Shown here: positions 19,788 through 30,447 of the stretch, piece after piece
Numbering within the stretch: the stretch's first letter is position 1
Layout: each line of letters opens with the position of its first letter
NCBI GenBank assembly: GCA_005223375.1
Contig: RXOD01004051.1
Coordinates: 1-30,447, forward strand
Direction of reading: 5' to 3'
Origin: Amoebophrya sp. AT5.2
Lineage: Eukaryota > Sar > Dinophyceae > Syndiniales > Amoebophryaceae
Length of the DNA stretch: 30,447 nucleotides
Program-made: the position numbers and the translations under genes
Notes under the pieces: model-generated
Database searches by the model: none
What the model was told of the DNA's origin: nothing
What the model saw: the letters and a program-made list of their open reading frames with translations, nothing else

Positions 19788-22700
19788 CTAGTTAGTCTGG
19801 CGGCAGGGCAGCAAAGACATGACGAGTAGTAACGACTCGGGGAGTACTTTCATTTCGTTTATCTGGTCTTGCTCCCTCTTTCGCCGCCGCGCGGAAGCCT
19901 CGTCGCCGGGTACAGCTTTGGTCATTGATGCCTCGGCGTTCTCAACGTAGGGCGCAATATCCCTTGCGTACCTGTTTCGCAAGTATGTCCGTCTCTTGTC
20001 GCGCGGGAATTGGAAGTCTTTCCGGGGCAGCATGTTCTCCTGCCGGCAATAGCGTTGGGCTATGAACCTCCACTTTGCTATCGTCAGTCTCAAGTAGTCT
20101 TCGGCCGCTCGTTGTTCACCCGGCCGGTAGTCGCGTTGGCGTAGGCAAGTGGCGCCCTGGCTGCTGATTTCCGCGCTCATGCCTTTTTCGTGTAGCGCGA
20201 GAATGACATCTCCCTCAAGCGTCCCAGAGATGGGTTTGGCTTGGAGTTGCTGGCCCGGGCCCTTTCCCTGGTGGAAGAGTCTCGCGCTACCACGATAGAC
20301 CAACGCGAACCCGCCGAGACTGACCTCCACCTCCGCCTTCTCTTTCGCGACTTGATCTTGGTACCGCTCGTACAGCCCCGTCGTTTCTCGAAGGACCTTG
20401 CTCGGACTCGGCGGCTTGTCTTTAGCCTTCCTGTTCTCGTTTTTGCTCGCGTCGTCCGGCTGCTGCTTCGCCCGCTTTGGTGCCGGTGTTGCAGACTGAT
20501 TGGAGGTAGGACCAGGATCCAGACCCGCCAGCAGTCGCTGCAATGCAGCTTGGCAGACTGGGACGTTTCGGGAGGGAAATTCGGAAACGGCGGCGCCACC
20601 GGAACGCGACGCGGATGCTGCTGTAGGCGCATTTGCGGCCGCAGTGCTAGAGCTACCCGCTGCACTGCTACTCACCTGGCCAGCATTCCCTGCTAGGCTG
20701 CGTCGCTCGCTGTTCGAGAAGTAGTCGACTTCTGCGGCGTACTTGATGTCCTCGACCGGAGGGGTAGTTGCGGAAGCGCGACCTTGTTGCGCGGGTGTGC
20801 CCTTGCCGAAAATGGACGAAGTTGGCGCGGCGAAGATACGGCTTTTGGGATCTACCTGTATTGGCCCCGTGAGGTCGACTTCGCGCCCAGCGTCCTCGAC
20901 TTCAGCCTCGGACCCCGAATCCCCTCCATCATCGTCCTCCGAGGAATCCGCGCTCGCGCCGGAGCGATTGGCGACCACGCGCGGACTACTCGCGCCTGCT
21001 TCGTGCGCGGCCACCTCGTACGCCAGTGCGGTAAGCTGCTCGATCACTGCGTCCTCTATTGCGGCCTCCACGGCATCCTCGAGCGTATCCCGAAACACCT
21101 GACCGCGCGCGACCTTTTTTTTAGCGCCCGCTGCGATCTTCTGATCTCTGAGCTGCTTCCGCGTCAGTGTTCGCGCCTTTCGCAACTTCTTTTGCAGTGC
21201 GTATCTCTTTTTCCACAGCCTTTTCTGCTCGAGATACGCCCTCGCGGTACAAAGTTTCCCCATGTCCTGAAGCAGAATAAAAGTACTTTCGGTTTCACCT
21301 AGACGGACGCGCCGGCTCGGGCGGTTCTTGTCGCCGCTGTCGTCGCCTTCTCCCCCTGTCGCCGCTTTCTTGTTCTGCTTCAGTAGCTCCCCGTTTTCCG
21401 CCGCCAAGGCTTGGTGGTCTTCCGGCTGAAAGTGCATCTCCTGCGAAGCCAGCTCCTGGAACTCGAACTCGACGAACACGGTTCCGTCAGGACAAGGAGA
21501 AGTAGGCTCTTTAACCGCCAGCCACATGAAGTGCCAGTTTTTCCGCGGCTCCATTCGTGGGTCGAAGCTGTAAAGAGCGTCCAGCTTGTGCGGGTCGACC
21601 ATGTCGTGGATATTGTTCAGGCCCAACCCACCGGGAAGCGCGAGGGCCACCCACCCCGCGGGTTTCCCGATCGACCACGTCACTACATAAACCTTGTCGT
21701 TGAACTCCACTCCCAAAAGGCGTGGCTCCCGGAGAGCGCCCGGCTTTTTCCTTTTTTCTTCTTCTTTGATTATTCGCGCCACGAACCGGCCGCACGCGGA
21801 CAGGTACGTCGGCGCGACCACGTCCAAATCGGACTCGTACGAGGCGTAACACGACAGCGACATTATCGGGCCTCCGGGGCCTCTCTTCTCGGCATCGAAC
21901 ACGAGATCTTTTTCGAATTGCCGCAAGCGGCGCGCCGGAATGGTTGCGGCAAGCTTCGGGAGTTGCGAGACTACGCCCTCCCAGAATAGCTTGGCCGGCT
22001 TTCTTCGCTCCACGTTCTCTTCGGCCTTCTGGATCTGCTCTCCGAGGTCCTTCATGGTTCCGACGCGATCCGCTGCGAGCTGATCCGATATCTCTGCGGC
22101 TTCCGCCAGCCAGCCGCTGCTGATTTCCACGTCGTTCTTGCCCCGCTGCCAAGCCTTCTGCTTACACCCGTGCTTGCCGAGCGTGTGGTCCGCGTCGTTG
22201 CAATCTTCGCCCAAGCGTGTCCGAAGGTAAGCGAAGTGCAGCAGCTTCTTCGACACGCGGTTCGGGTCCTTTGCGTGCTGGTCTGCCGCAGACAGAAACC
22301 GCAAAGCGTCGTCCTGGTGCTTGAGTCTCTCCAGGTCGGTCGCGCGCTGCTGCTCGAGGAGGCGCGTGGCTTTGGTTTCCGGATCTTCAGAAAAAACTCG
22401 CCGCGCGAATGACTGCGCGGCCATCGTGTTCACCGCTTTGTCGCCTCGCCACGCACCAGCAGGCTGCTGAGCTGATTGGAGGACTTGATGCCAAAATTCC
22501 ACGCGAATGGAATGGTTGTCGCTCAGCTCCCCGTACGCGCAGCCCGCACGCGCCATCTGCATGGCTACCTCGACGCCGAAGCTTTTGAAGATCCTTCGCA
22601 GCTGCGTAATTGTGCCGACGTCGGCTAGGTCGATTGTTTTGGTGCGGAACTTTGTGATCAGGTCGTCACTGAAAAGGACCGCTTCGAACAAAGCCTCCCG

Positions 22701-25422
22701 CTCGCCGTCCTGCGCGGGAACATAGGTCGTCGCCACGAGCCATTTCAGAAACTCGTGGTGCGCCTCCTCCTCTCCGAATCGCCAGTGGTACCCGCCCACG
22801 GTTCGTAGTAGACCTGCGAGCGCGTGCAGCCGTAGATGCGAATGAAAGTCGACCGCCTCACTGCTTCCACCGCTGATGGCGCAGCAATCCTTCGCAAACT
22901 GTTCACGCGAAAGCACGGCCAGCGAGTCTCGCACCACCTCCATGAACTTCTTTTTCTGCTGGGCTGCGCGGAACTCCGACGGCTTGAGGACGTCTACGGA
23001 ACGAACCTCGGTCCGCGCCTGGCTGAACGTTTTCGCACTAATCGCGGTCGCCGGTTGTCCCACGATTTGCGTCAGGTGGGACAAGACCGAAAAGTCGACA
23101 GCCGTGGTAAGACCTGAGCGAGGAAAAGAGAGTGATGTTGATGTAAGTAGCCAATTAGTCACTCAATGGCGAAGATAGAAGACTGTCTGCTCACTGGCTG
23201 GTGAAAAAGAAAATGCCTGCTGGAAAAAACCGAAACGTGCCTGAGTTAGTGAGGCACAGAAACAGAGAGACTGACTTTCTTTCTAGCACGCACAAGCGTT
23301 ACAGAAATGATTACGAAAAGCCTAGAAAAGACGATGCTCCGGAACTGCGACCGGAGTTGCAAATAAGTAGTAAGTTAGTTTAGTCAGATTGATAGCATCC
23401 ACGTAGAGGGGTACCCATAGTGCCAGGCGATATCCCGAACGAATCGGGAGTGTAGTCCCCCCCTCCGACGTGGATGCCGCCCAACTTGATCGCGGAAAAA
23501 AAGCACCGGATCAGGCCGAAGCCAACAGCGAGGGCGGAGTTTTCCTTTATGGACCACCACCTGGTTTCCGAACCCGGTCTGGTCGCCGGAATCAGGTGGC
23601 AAAGTTGGTTCCCTATCGTTTTCGTAGAAACGCAGTGCTCTGATTTCGGCAAGTCCAGCAAAACTATTTTCCCCTCCGCAACTGCAAAATGCAGTGGCCC
23701 ACTTTTCTTCTCGTTCCACAAGTCGTGCCGTTTCAAGATGGCGGCCGTCTCCAGCCGCATGACCTCGAACTCCGCCTCATTTCGGAGATACGCCACGTGG
23801 TCGCTGCTGCTCGTTATCGTCTTTTCCAGCACCATCAGCAGGCTCCGCCTCTGATGATTGATCAGCCTGTTCATCGAGAACGAATATTGCGAGTAGTAGT
23901 CTCGCGCTCGCCCCTTCTTCTTCGGTGCTGGCTTTGCTTTAGGATTTCCCTTCCCCTTCCCCTTTTCATTTTCTGCTGGGGCGGCCGCTGCTTGTCCTCC
24001 TGCTCCACGCCCCTCTTCGTCTTCGTCTTCGTCATCGTCGGGGCGGCCGGGGTACCATGCGTCATCGAAGTCGGCCCACGAGTGCTTCGGCGCTTCGTCC
24101 GCTGGCACGGAGTCGGCGTTTACGCGGACCAAGCAGGCGTTTCGGGGATGTGGAACTGCATTAGCACTCTCGATGTAAGATGCTCCCGGAAGCGCGACTC
24201 CAGGCTCGTTGTTGCCGGAGCTGCTCGACCCGCCAGCGGCTTCACTGCTTTTTGCGCGCGCTCCTTTTTTTCCTTTCGCCTTTGCTGCTGGCTTTCCCGC
24301 TTTTGCCGGTTTCTTCGCTTTGCCTCCTTGGTTTTGCCCAAGTCCCCCAGCTTCATCGCCAAGATCGCCAACGACAGCTTCTTCCGGCTTGCTAGCCTTC
24401 GCGCTCTTGACCACGGGAATCATTAGATCCCGCATGGGTTTCGAACTTTCGTTTCCCAGTGTTTGCGTCATGTGCTCCGCACAGAAATTGGCGAACGTCA
24501 TGGTTGGGTAGCTGCAATTTGCGCTCCAAGCTTGCACGCTCTGCAAAACGAGTCGCTGCGTTCCGATCGTTCCGCCGCCGGAGTCCGTCATCATCTCTAT
24601 TATTAATCGGCGAAGCTCGGGATGTTCCGCGCCCACCGGCAAGCCCGGCGTCGCCGGATTGGGCAAGTTGAACAATAGACGCAGCACACCCATGAGCTGC
24701 TCTAACACGATGCGGACCACCTTGCCGGTCTCTTCGCCTACCACCTTTTTGCCCTTCTCTAGTTTGTTACCACTTGGCAAAACAGACGCAGCCATAGGCG
24801 CCGCTACTCGTCCCGAAAGCGTAAACCCCGCGCTCTCTTCGACCAAGTTTTGCGTACTTACAATGCTACACAAAAATTTCGCCGATGGATCCAGCACCGT
24901 GCGTCCGCCGCCCCGTAGGAAATCCCTCTCCACGGGAGACGGTAATAAAACTCCTAAATCCGTTCCATCCGCCTCTATGCGAAGTACTGGTATCTCGTCG
25001 CGTTTCCAGGCCGCCTCGACGCTGCTCGCCAGCTGCTCCTTTATCGCCTCCGGCAGCCCCGCGGCTACCCTTCGCATCTTTTCCACGTCGTGCCTGCTCT
25101 CCGGAGGCACACCGTCCCGGAAGTTACGTGCCTGCTCCTCGATTTTTTGCATTTCTTCCGCGGTTACCGTGGAAGCGTCGCGTCTGTGCCCGGCCTCCAA
25201 CTTGATGCACCCCGCGTGGTCGGACTCCTCAGAGTCGAGATCCGGAAGAACGTAAGGAACCACGACACAGTTCCTTATCCGTTTCTCTATCCGGATCGCC
25301 TCGGGCCTTTCTCCGCGGTCCTCGTGGTACGCGAGCTGCATAAGAAGTTGGGTGTAGACATCCTCGTCGATCTCCTCCTTCCGCTGCACGGTAGCAGGCG
25401 CGGCCGTGGGAAGTGACGCCAT
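19788..25422 (-). CDS. Two-exon orphan protein of about 1,777 residues
   Basis: Exon 1 runs 25422-23415 and exon 2 runs 23113-19788. The 301-base intron has ATGG|GTACCCC and GCTCAG|GTCTTACC boundaries in matching phase, giving SPGTMG|LTTAVDF. Without splicing exon 1 would stop at 23380. The ATG at 25422 lies five bases after a CTGCAG acceptor-like site, possibly a 5' UTR or trans-splice acceptor. The N-terminal third is mixed and globular (ELRRLIIEMMTDSGGG, FCAEHMTQTL). A Lys/Ala tract sits near residues 375-395 and an acidic DDDEDEDEE run near 465. Exon 2 starts globular, with Trp-rich YVVTWSIGKPAGWVALALPG, then a basic coiled coil near 1286-1320 (LEQKRLWKKRYALQKKLRKA). An acidic/Ser-rich linker and a basic C-terminal region follow. 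No family recognised; it could be a structural or chromatin-associated protein, but that is speculation. Confidence 0.75.
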
Positions 25423-26903
25423 GGCCCCTGCAGTGGAGCGTGGGTGTAGAAAATGTACTGCGCGCTCGGTGTCGATCTCGGCTGGATGGCGTCGATAGGG
25501 AAGCGCTGTGGGGATCACTCCCGCGCGCGACGCGAAGTTCTTCGATCGCCCACGCGCCGGAGAAGTGTTTCTATCGAACGAAGCCGCACACCCATCCTGT
25601 CTGCTCAAGCTGGTTCAATCATGCTGAAACTCAGTCTGCTTCCTCCAGAAGAAGGGCGTCATCGATCAATCAATCTCTCTAAGCCACATACTGGCTGACT
25701 GACTGCGGAGTTTACTAAACTACTTACACAGCGAGCTTCGAGTCAGTCGATGATTGATTTGAAATCGAAAAGCAAAAGCCCGGCCCCACCCTACGTGTCT
25801 AGCAAGCGGGAGAGCGACGCTGATCGTAGATACGTAAGTAGTCGCACGCACGTTCGTAAGGCCAAGCAATAGTTTCTGGATGTGGTGCGTCCGTCGGTGG
25901 GCGCGGCGCGCGGAGTCAAGAAAGCGTGCTCGATTTATTAATAATTTGACCAGTCAGAAATAAAAAAACGAGTTCCCGTATCTTCGATCTCCGATCCCCA
26001 CGCCCGTATCTTCGATCCCCGACCCCCCACCCGTATCTTCGATCCCCGATCGAACGACGAAGAGAAAAACGCTATGCGGTTCGCGCCACGAAGCGAGCAA
26101 CGAACTTCACTCCGGCACTGTTGGACGAGCGCAGGCTCTTTCAATCCTGCGCGCCGCTCTGGCAGGACGAGCCACAAGTAGTGTCTCCCTCTCTTACTTT
26201 CGTCGATTTTGATTCTCGAGAAATTCAATTGATCAATGTTGTTATACAAGCTCACTTTTTTTGTTATGCGTGGCGGCGGCCCACGACGTCGCAATCACTT
26301 CGCTGTCGAGATCGACCAGGCCGAGAGTTTTCATTGCCAGTCAGTGGTGCATTTCTCATGCGTTTGCATTTGCTAAGTAACTCGCATGACTGAATGTTGG
26401 TTAAACTGTAGGGCTCGGTGGTAGGAATACTTCTATCGTGCTATGTATCTAGCAATCATTGAGTATGCAAGTAGCTGAATTGAGTGCGCGCAAATGTAAG
26501 TAGCTAAGCAGTGAGCGAAGTACACGATAAGAACGCCAGCGCGCGCGCGGTCGTCTCAAAAATAAAACTTTGTCTAATTAGGGAAAAAGCCAGATAGCGA
26601 AACTGTTCTTGCTGATCGGAGTCGGATTTCTTGCGGCCCTCGCTCGCAAGTATCTATGTCACTTTTTAATCCACAGAAGGCACTCCTGCTCGCACCCTTG
26701 GGCCACGCCAACGCGAGGAAGCTTCGCGCTCCCTCACGCCCTTCGAGCCCATTCATTCGAATCAGTCACAGGCTACCTATCTATCTAGCTATCTATCTTT
26801 CTAGCTACCTATGTAAGTATCAAATAAAGTAAGACAGCAAGTCTGCGCATCGTCAGCGCCCTTTTGTCAGCCTCGGACTGAGTCTCGGCTCCCTCGGCGG
26901 AGG
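25423..26903. other. About 1.5 kb intergenic interval without a confident gene
   Basis: It separates the 5' end of the 1,777-residue gene from the 3' end of the coiled-coil gene. The minus frame of the former stays open to about 25608 but has no earlier ATG. A 118-codon minus frame at 25938-26294 consists partly of the tandem repeat at 25975-26053 and is not called as a gene. CTAT-rich simple sequence lies at 26773-26815. Confidence 0.5.
25975..26053. repeat. Three-copy minisatellite, 27-28 base unit
   Basis: Units start at 25975, 26003 and 26030. Each begins CCCGTATCTTCGATC and continues with a C-rich tail; the third unit is truncated before CGAACGACG. Unit length varies between 28 and 27 bases. 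Confidence 0.85.
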
Positions 26904-28574
26904 TCACCACCTCAGTCGAAAGCCAGCCTCGTTGTCTGACCCATCCAGCAGCAAGTCGTCCTCTTCGTCTACGACTCGCTGCAGCTCCTCCTCCCAAGTG
27001 TACTCCTCGCCGCTGCCCAGTGGGTATTCTACTGCGAACATGTGGTCCACCATTTCGTCGCTCACCCCCTCAGCTTTCCACGCATCCGCGCGCGCACGCT
27101 GCCTGCCGATTTTTACCCGCAGGCGCGACATCTTCTTCCTCTCCGCGGCCACTTCGCGTTGAAGTTTTTTCAGCTTCTTCTGGTCGTGGACTTGTTTACC
27201 CTTTTCGAAATTGAGGAGCGCGTTCACGCGTTTGGTTTCTTTCTGGGTGTCGGCCCATTCCTGTTCCAGCTTTTCAGTCTCGTTTTCCAGCACTTGAATT
27301 TTGCCTTTCATCTCCTTTTTCAAAGTCCTCTTCAATTCCTTCCATTTCTTCGCGCGCGTTTCTGGCGAAAACGCGACATCAGGCTGTTGAAGATGAAAGG
27401 GCGCATGTAGTACTTCTGGCGCGTCGCCCGAGGACGCCGACGCGTAAAGTTCTTCGGCAGGAAGGAGCGCTGCTGCTTCAGCGGGAGCTTGCTGTCGGCG
27501 TCCAGCATCGGCTTCGGCGTCCACCATCTCCGCGTCTGCTTTTGCGTCGGCGTCCAGCATCTCCGCGGGGTTTACATCGGCGTCCAGCATCTCCGCGTCT
27601 GCTTCTGCGTCGAGCCTCGCCGCGTCCTCTTGCTCTTGATTTGCCCGACCACTGGCGCCCGCCGACTTCGATCGTGCCGCGCGGTTCTGACCGTCGGGGA
27701 GCCGCTGCCTGCGATCGGATGCTTCGCGGTGTATAAGAGCTCCAGAAGAAGCGGCCACGGCTCCCTTCTTCGACTTGGCTGCTCTGGATTTGTTTTGCTT
27801 GCCGGCGTCTGCTGCTGCTGGAAAAGGTCCGCGGACGCGAACTCCTGGACTTTTCACGATGGGAGCCTCGTCGAACGCGCGCGCCCGCTTCAGAACCCTT
27901 TCAAACATGTACTCGAACTCCGGAAGTTCTTCAGCTTCAGGCTCACGGCTGTGGGGTGGCGTGGTGATGAGCCGAAGGGGAACAATGCACGTATCCCACT
28001 GCGGGTGGTGCTCGCCCTTCTTCGCGAGTTTCCGTTCCAACCGATCGAAGGCTTCCTGGGTGGCACGGTGAAAAAAGCAGTGCTTAATTATCTATTATCA
28101 ATCTATGCAAACATGATCCAATTCGTGCGTACCTATCTATCGCCGACTGCGGCAAAGTCTGTAATGGAAATATGTATAGTAGGTCGAGGCACGTAGGTAG
28201 CTAGGTAAGTATGTATGTATGTAAATAAGTATAAAGGTATGGAGGTCGGTAACGATAAAATTGAAGCTGCGCACCGGAAAACTGAGACAGCAAGCATGCG
28301 CCTCCAAGTGAGTCTTGTCGTAGGAGTCGCAGGAAGAGGAGAAACCGCGGCGGAAAGCAGGATCTTCGGGTCGAAGTGGGAGTGGAGAAGGTGGCTCCCC
28401 TCTCAGCACCGAGCCCGCCGGCGCGAGCCCCTTTTGTAGGGCGTCCTTTTCGAGAGGCGGTAGGTGGCGATTAGCTTCATGGTGTCGAAACGCGGCATAG
28501 TTCATCTTTTCGTCCTCGATCCTCCGCGCCTCCCACGCACGCAAGAACCGGGGCGAGCCCTCTTGCATGTCCAT
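26904..28574 (-). CDS. Two-exon acidic-repeat and coiled-coil protein (~483 aa)
   Basis: Exon 1 is 28574-28275 and exon 2 is 28055-26904; the intron has donor CCG|GTGCGC and acceptor CCCAG|GAAGCC in phase 0. A GC donor at 28301, also phase 0, would shorten the protein by nine residues (THLE|EAFDRLERKL). The ATG at 28574 (MDMQEGSPRF) lies three bases after a GTGCGCAG acceptor-like site; the frame is open further upstream but has no other ATG. A basic, Ala-rich linker is followed near residues 246-290 by imperfect repeats of AEMLDADA / AEMVDAEA. A long charged coiled coil spans about 336-418 (KELKRTLKKEMKGKIQ, KKLKKLQREVAAERKKM). The C-terminus is acidic (VVDEEDDLLLDGSDNEAG). Not recognised; the architecture suggests a structural or nuclear adaptor protein. 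It is downstream of the gene at 29804 on the same strand. Confidence 0.65.
27515..27612. repeat. Tandem coding repeat encoding Asp/Ala-rich units
   Basis: Blocks reading GGCGTCCAGCATCTCCGCG on the plus strand recur near 27515 (as CCACCATCTCC), 27549 and 27580, separated by GTCTGCTTYTGCGT-like spacers. On the coding minus strand they give AEMLDADV, AEMLDADA and AEMVDAEA. This is an in-frame minisatellite within the coiled-coil gene. Confidence 0.7.
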
Positions 28575-29729
28575 CCTCTGCGCACCTCGACGGCTACGGA
28601 TAGAGGTCTCCTGGCACAAGGCGGGCAAGTACGCCTTCCCGACTGCCGTCGGACTTTCTGGCCTTCGTTCCGGGACTGCAGACCTTCGCGCAGCAGGTCT
28701 GCGGGAGCGGTCCACTGGGATGGATCAGTGGCTGCGAGCCATACTATGACTATCTACCACAATCAGTACACTAGCGAACTTCAATCAAAGCGCAAGCGAA
28801 TCCGAATGCGTTGGATGCTAGTGGACCGATGTGGAAAGGTAAGGGTAGTGCGTGGCTGAAGATGTGGATACTTACATAGCATCCATGGAATCTACCTAGC
28901 TAGCTACGCCCGATCAAACACAAAGGAGTCCGCTTCATTCAGTGAGTGTCGGAAAAACAGTGCCTACGCGTGAATGGTAACGATCTGCGAGCCGTGACTT
29001 TCTTGTCACTCAATCGATCGACTCCCTTCCCACTGAAGACTGACTCACTGCTCTGTCTGTCCCTACACGAAAAAAGACGCAGACACAGTCACATCGCTGG
29101 AGCGCGGGACGCCTGGGCTCAGTTCTTGCGAAGGCACGGCACTCCGCGGAGCCTTTTTCTGTTTTCTTTGCAAGTTCTGATCTTAGACGATTGCCTTTGC
29201 CGTCGGTCTTTCCAAATGAATACCCCAAGCGCTCTCGTTCACCCCGAGGCCGCTTTGCAAGTAAACCACCACTGCTGTGCAAGTAAGCCACCAATTTGCA
29301 GCGGGCGACCGTAGACTCCCCCGAGTCTGGACATCGCCATTTCCTCTCCATCGGCCTCCCGATACTGACTCCAATCGTCGACGGAATCCAACAGCAAACG
29401 CGAGCGCCGGCGCGAGTACATGAGTGTGGTTTTATTGGAGTTGCAAACTAAATTCTTCGGCGGATCGGAGTGACTTTCTGATGGAATTAAAAACGACTGT
29501 CATGCATCGACTACGAGAGCTATTCACAAGAAAAAATATATCATACCGCTGCTTGGTCGACTGCTGCCCGACGTTGGCGATTCACGTATTTTCAGCGAGG
29601 CGTTCTCGTTCACTTCCGGCCACGCGTGCGTTCTTCTCCACGGCAGCAACGGGGGGGCTGTTCTCTCGCCGAAATGAAAGTGTTTATTTGAGTTTCGTGC
29701 TTTTTCCGATGCTGGTATTTCATTGTCGA
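28575..29729. other. About 1.15 kb with no confident gene
   Basis: It should hold the promoter of the coiled-coil gene and probably a downstream exon of the gene ending at 29804. A minus-strand ATG at 29421 opens a protein-like stretch (MYSRRRSRLLLDSVDDWSQY). Another minus frame near 29100-29270 reads GERERLGYSFGKTDGKGN. I could not join them with consistent splice sites. AACACTTTCATTTCG-type motifs near 29672-29740 are relatives of the 11-base repeat. Short simple repeats (GTATGTAT at 28208-28222) lie in the coiled-coil gene's intron just left of this interval. Confidence 0.4.
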
Positions 29730-29803
29730 AATGAAAGTGTTCTGAAAGTGTTCTGAAAGTGTACAGCCCCCCTCCAGTGATCCCCCGTCGTCGCCGTAAC
29801 GTA
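29730..29803 (-). repeat. Introner-like repeat element, copy B
   Basis: Read on the minus strand, the copy starts GTACGTTACGGCGAC at 29803, followed by a G-run and a 20-base spacer. Three tandem ACACTTTCAGA-type units then run to about 29730, the last ending in ACTTTCAT. It matches copy A (8211-8284) in order and spacing. Here the GTACGT end coincides with the predicted 5' splice site of the minus-strand gene at 29804. In copy A the element instead sits at a 3' splice site in the opposite orientation. Confidence 0.65.
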
Positions 29804-30420
29804 CGGTGAGAAGCAACAAAGTCCTCGCTGAAGCATGTGTGCCAGAGTTCACGCCGCTCCTGCTTCTCGCGGGAAGAAGAAGACCGCTCGCCGGGGGCGC
29901 GACGTTCCGAGTCTTGATGGTGTTTCGGTGTGGCTGCAGGCAAACAAGAGAGTAGATCGGCGTTCCGCGCCACATTGACATTCGGATCGGTGCTGCTTGT
30001 CGCTGAAGAAGTAGATGAAGACGACAAAGTCGCACTACAAACGGCATCTTGTTTGATTTCTCTGGTGGAGGTCGCAGTTTGACGCCTCTTGCTGTCTCCT
30101 CTTTCTCTACTTTCATCTTCCTTAAAGTTGTTCTTCTTCCCAGCAGCAGCATCGTCAGCGCCATTATCGATACCAGCGATGGCTTTGTCGTCTCCCGGGA
30201 GGCAGCACGGCGAATTCGAAGAACTTGGCAGGCTGGTGTGATCGATGTCGGAAGACCCCCCGTTGTAGGTCGTGGAACTTCTGTGGCCACGGGGACGGTT
30301 TCTGCGAATCTCTGTGCCGAGACAAGCATAGTAACCGCCTACATTCTCAGGCATGAGGACATATTGAGCAAGATGAAGGTCGTCAGGAGTCCGTGTCCGA
30401 CATACAGGATCGAGCGGTGC
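29804..30420 (-). CDS. Ser-rich protein, 5' and 3' parts incomplete
   Basis: The minus frame is open from 30420, just after a TTGATAG that can be a stop or a 3' splice site. It reads RTPDDLHLAQYVLMPENVGG, with ATG at 30354, followed by YYACLGTEIRRN. The rest is Ser/Thr/Asp-rich low complexity (STSSATSSTDPNVN) ending in basic WHTCFSEDFVASH. I end the exon at 29804 because the next bases are GTACGT, the start of repeat element copy B; the downstream frame then reads only repeat sequence and stops at 29524. If the frame at 30420 is a spliced exon, the protein starts beyond the window. The N-terminal segment looks conserved but I do not recognise it. A downstream exon is expected in 28600-29700. 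Confidence 0.5.
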
Positions 30421-30447
30421 CTATCAATATTAATATACTAATGACGG

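Noticed and set aside
25938..26294. 118-codon minus-strand frame
   Set aside because: Its C-terminal part is translation of the minisatellite and it has no recognisable start or homology.
29010..29421. Possible small minus-strand gene starting MYSRRRSRLL
   Set aside because: Two protein-like stretches exist, but I could not join them with splice sites in consistent phase.

Overview
The window looks like nuclear DNA of a unicellular eukaryote. The genes are long and split by introns of about 130 to 300 bases with GT-AG boundaries, and there are no operon features or Shine-Dalgarno sites. Proteins carry many Ser, Gln, Gly/Ala and acidic low-complexity tracts. GC content is moderate to high. 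Seven of the eight gene models lie on the minus strand, often only 150 to 200 bases apart. The layout and an introner-like element would fit a dinoflagellate-lineage alveolate, possibly a compact one such as Amoebophrya. That placement is inference; nothing in the window fixes the taxon.

Layout. From 1 to 4550 (minus) a single uninterrupted reading frame of about 1,516 codons runs off the left edge and carries a zinc-peptidase-like HEFAH motif. A 119-base gap separates it from a small divergent two-exon gene (4670-5161, plus), which ends 33 bases from the end of a convergent TBC/PH Rab-GAP-like gene (5195-8201, minus, 5' exons not found). A stretch of about 2.5 kb without a recognisable gene follows. 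Next come two tandem minus-strand genes: a five-exon low-complexity/coiled-coil protein (14494-10824) and an orphan of at least eight exons (17660-14674). The interval 18453-19612 is a nest of direct and inverted repeats. A two-exon gene for a 1,777-residue orphan (25422-19788) and a two-exon coiled-coil gene (28574-26904) follow. At the right edge is a Ser-rich first exon or exons (30420-29804).

Only the TBC/PH protein has an assignable role, as a Rab GTPase-activating protein in membrane traffic. The HEFAH protein is probably a metallopeptidase. The other long proteins are orphans to me. No rRNA, tRNA or CRISPR feature was recognised.

The most unusual DNA feature is a 74-base element present at 8211-8284 and, inverted, at 29730-29803. 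It consists of a GTACGTTACGG end, a spacer, and three tandem copies of an 11-base unit (TTCTGAAAGTG). Both copies abut predicted splice sites, and the 11-base motif recurs in the 18.4-19.6 kb repeat nest. This suggests a mobile, possibly intron-forming, element family.
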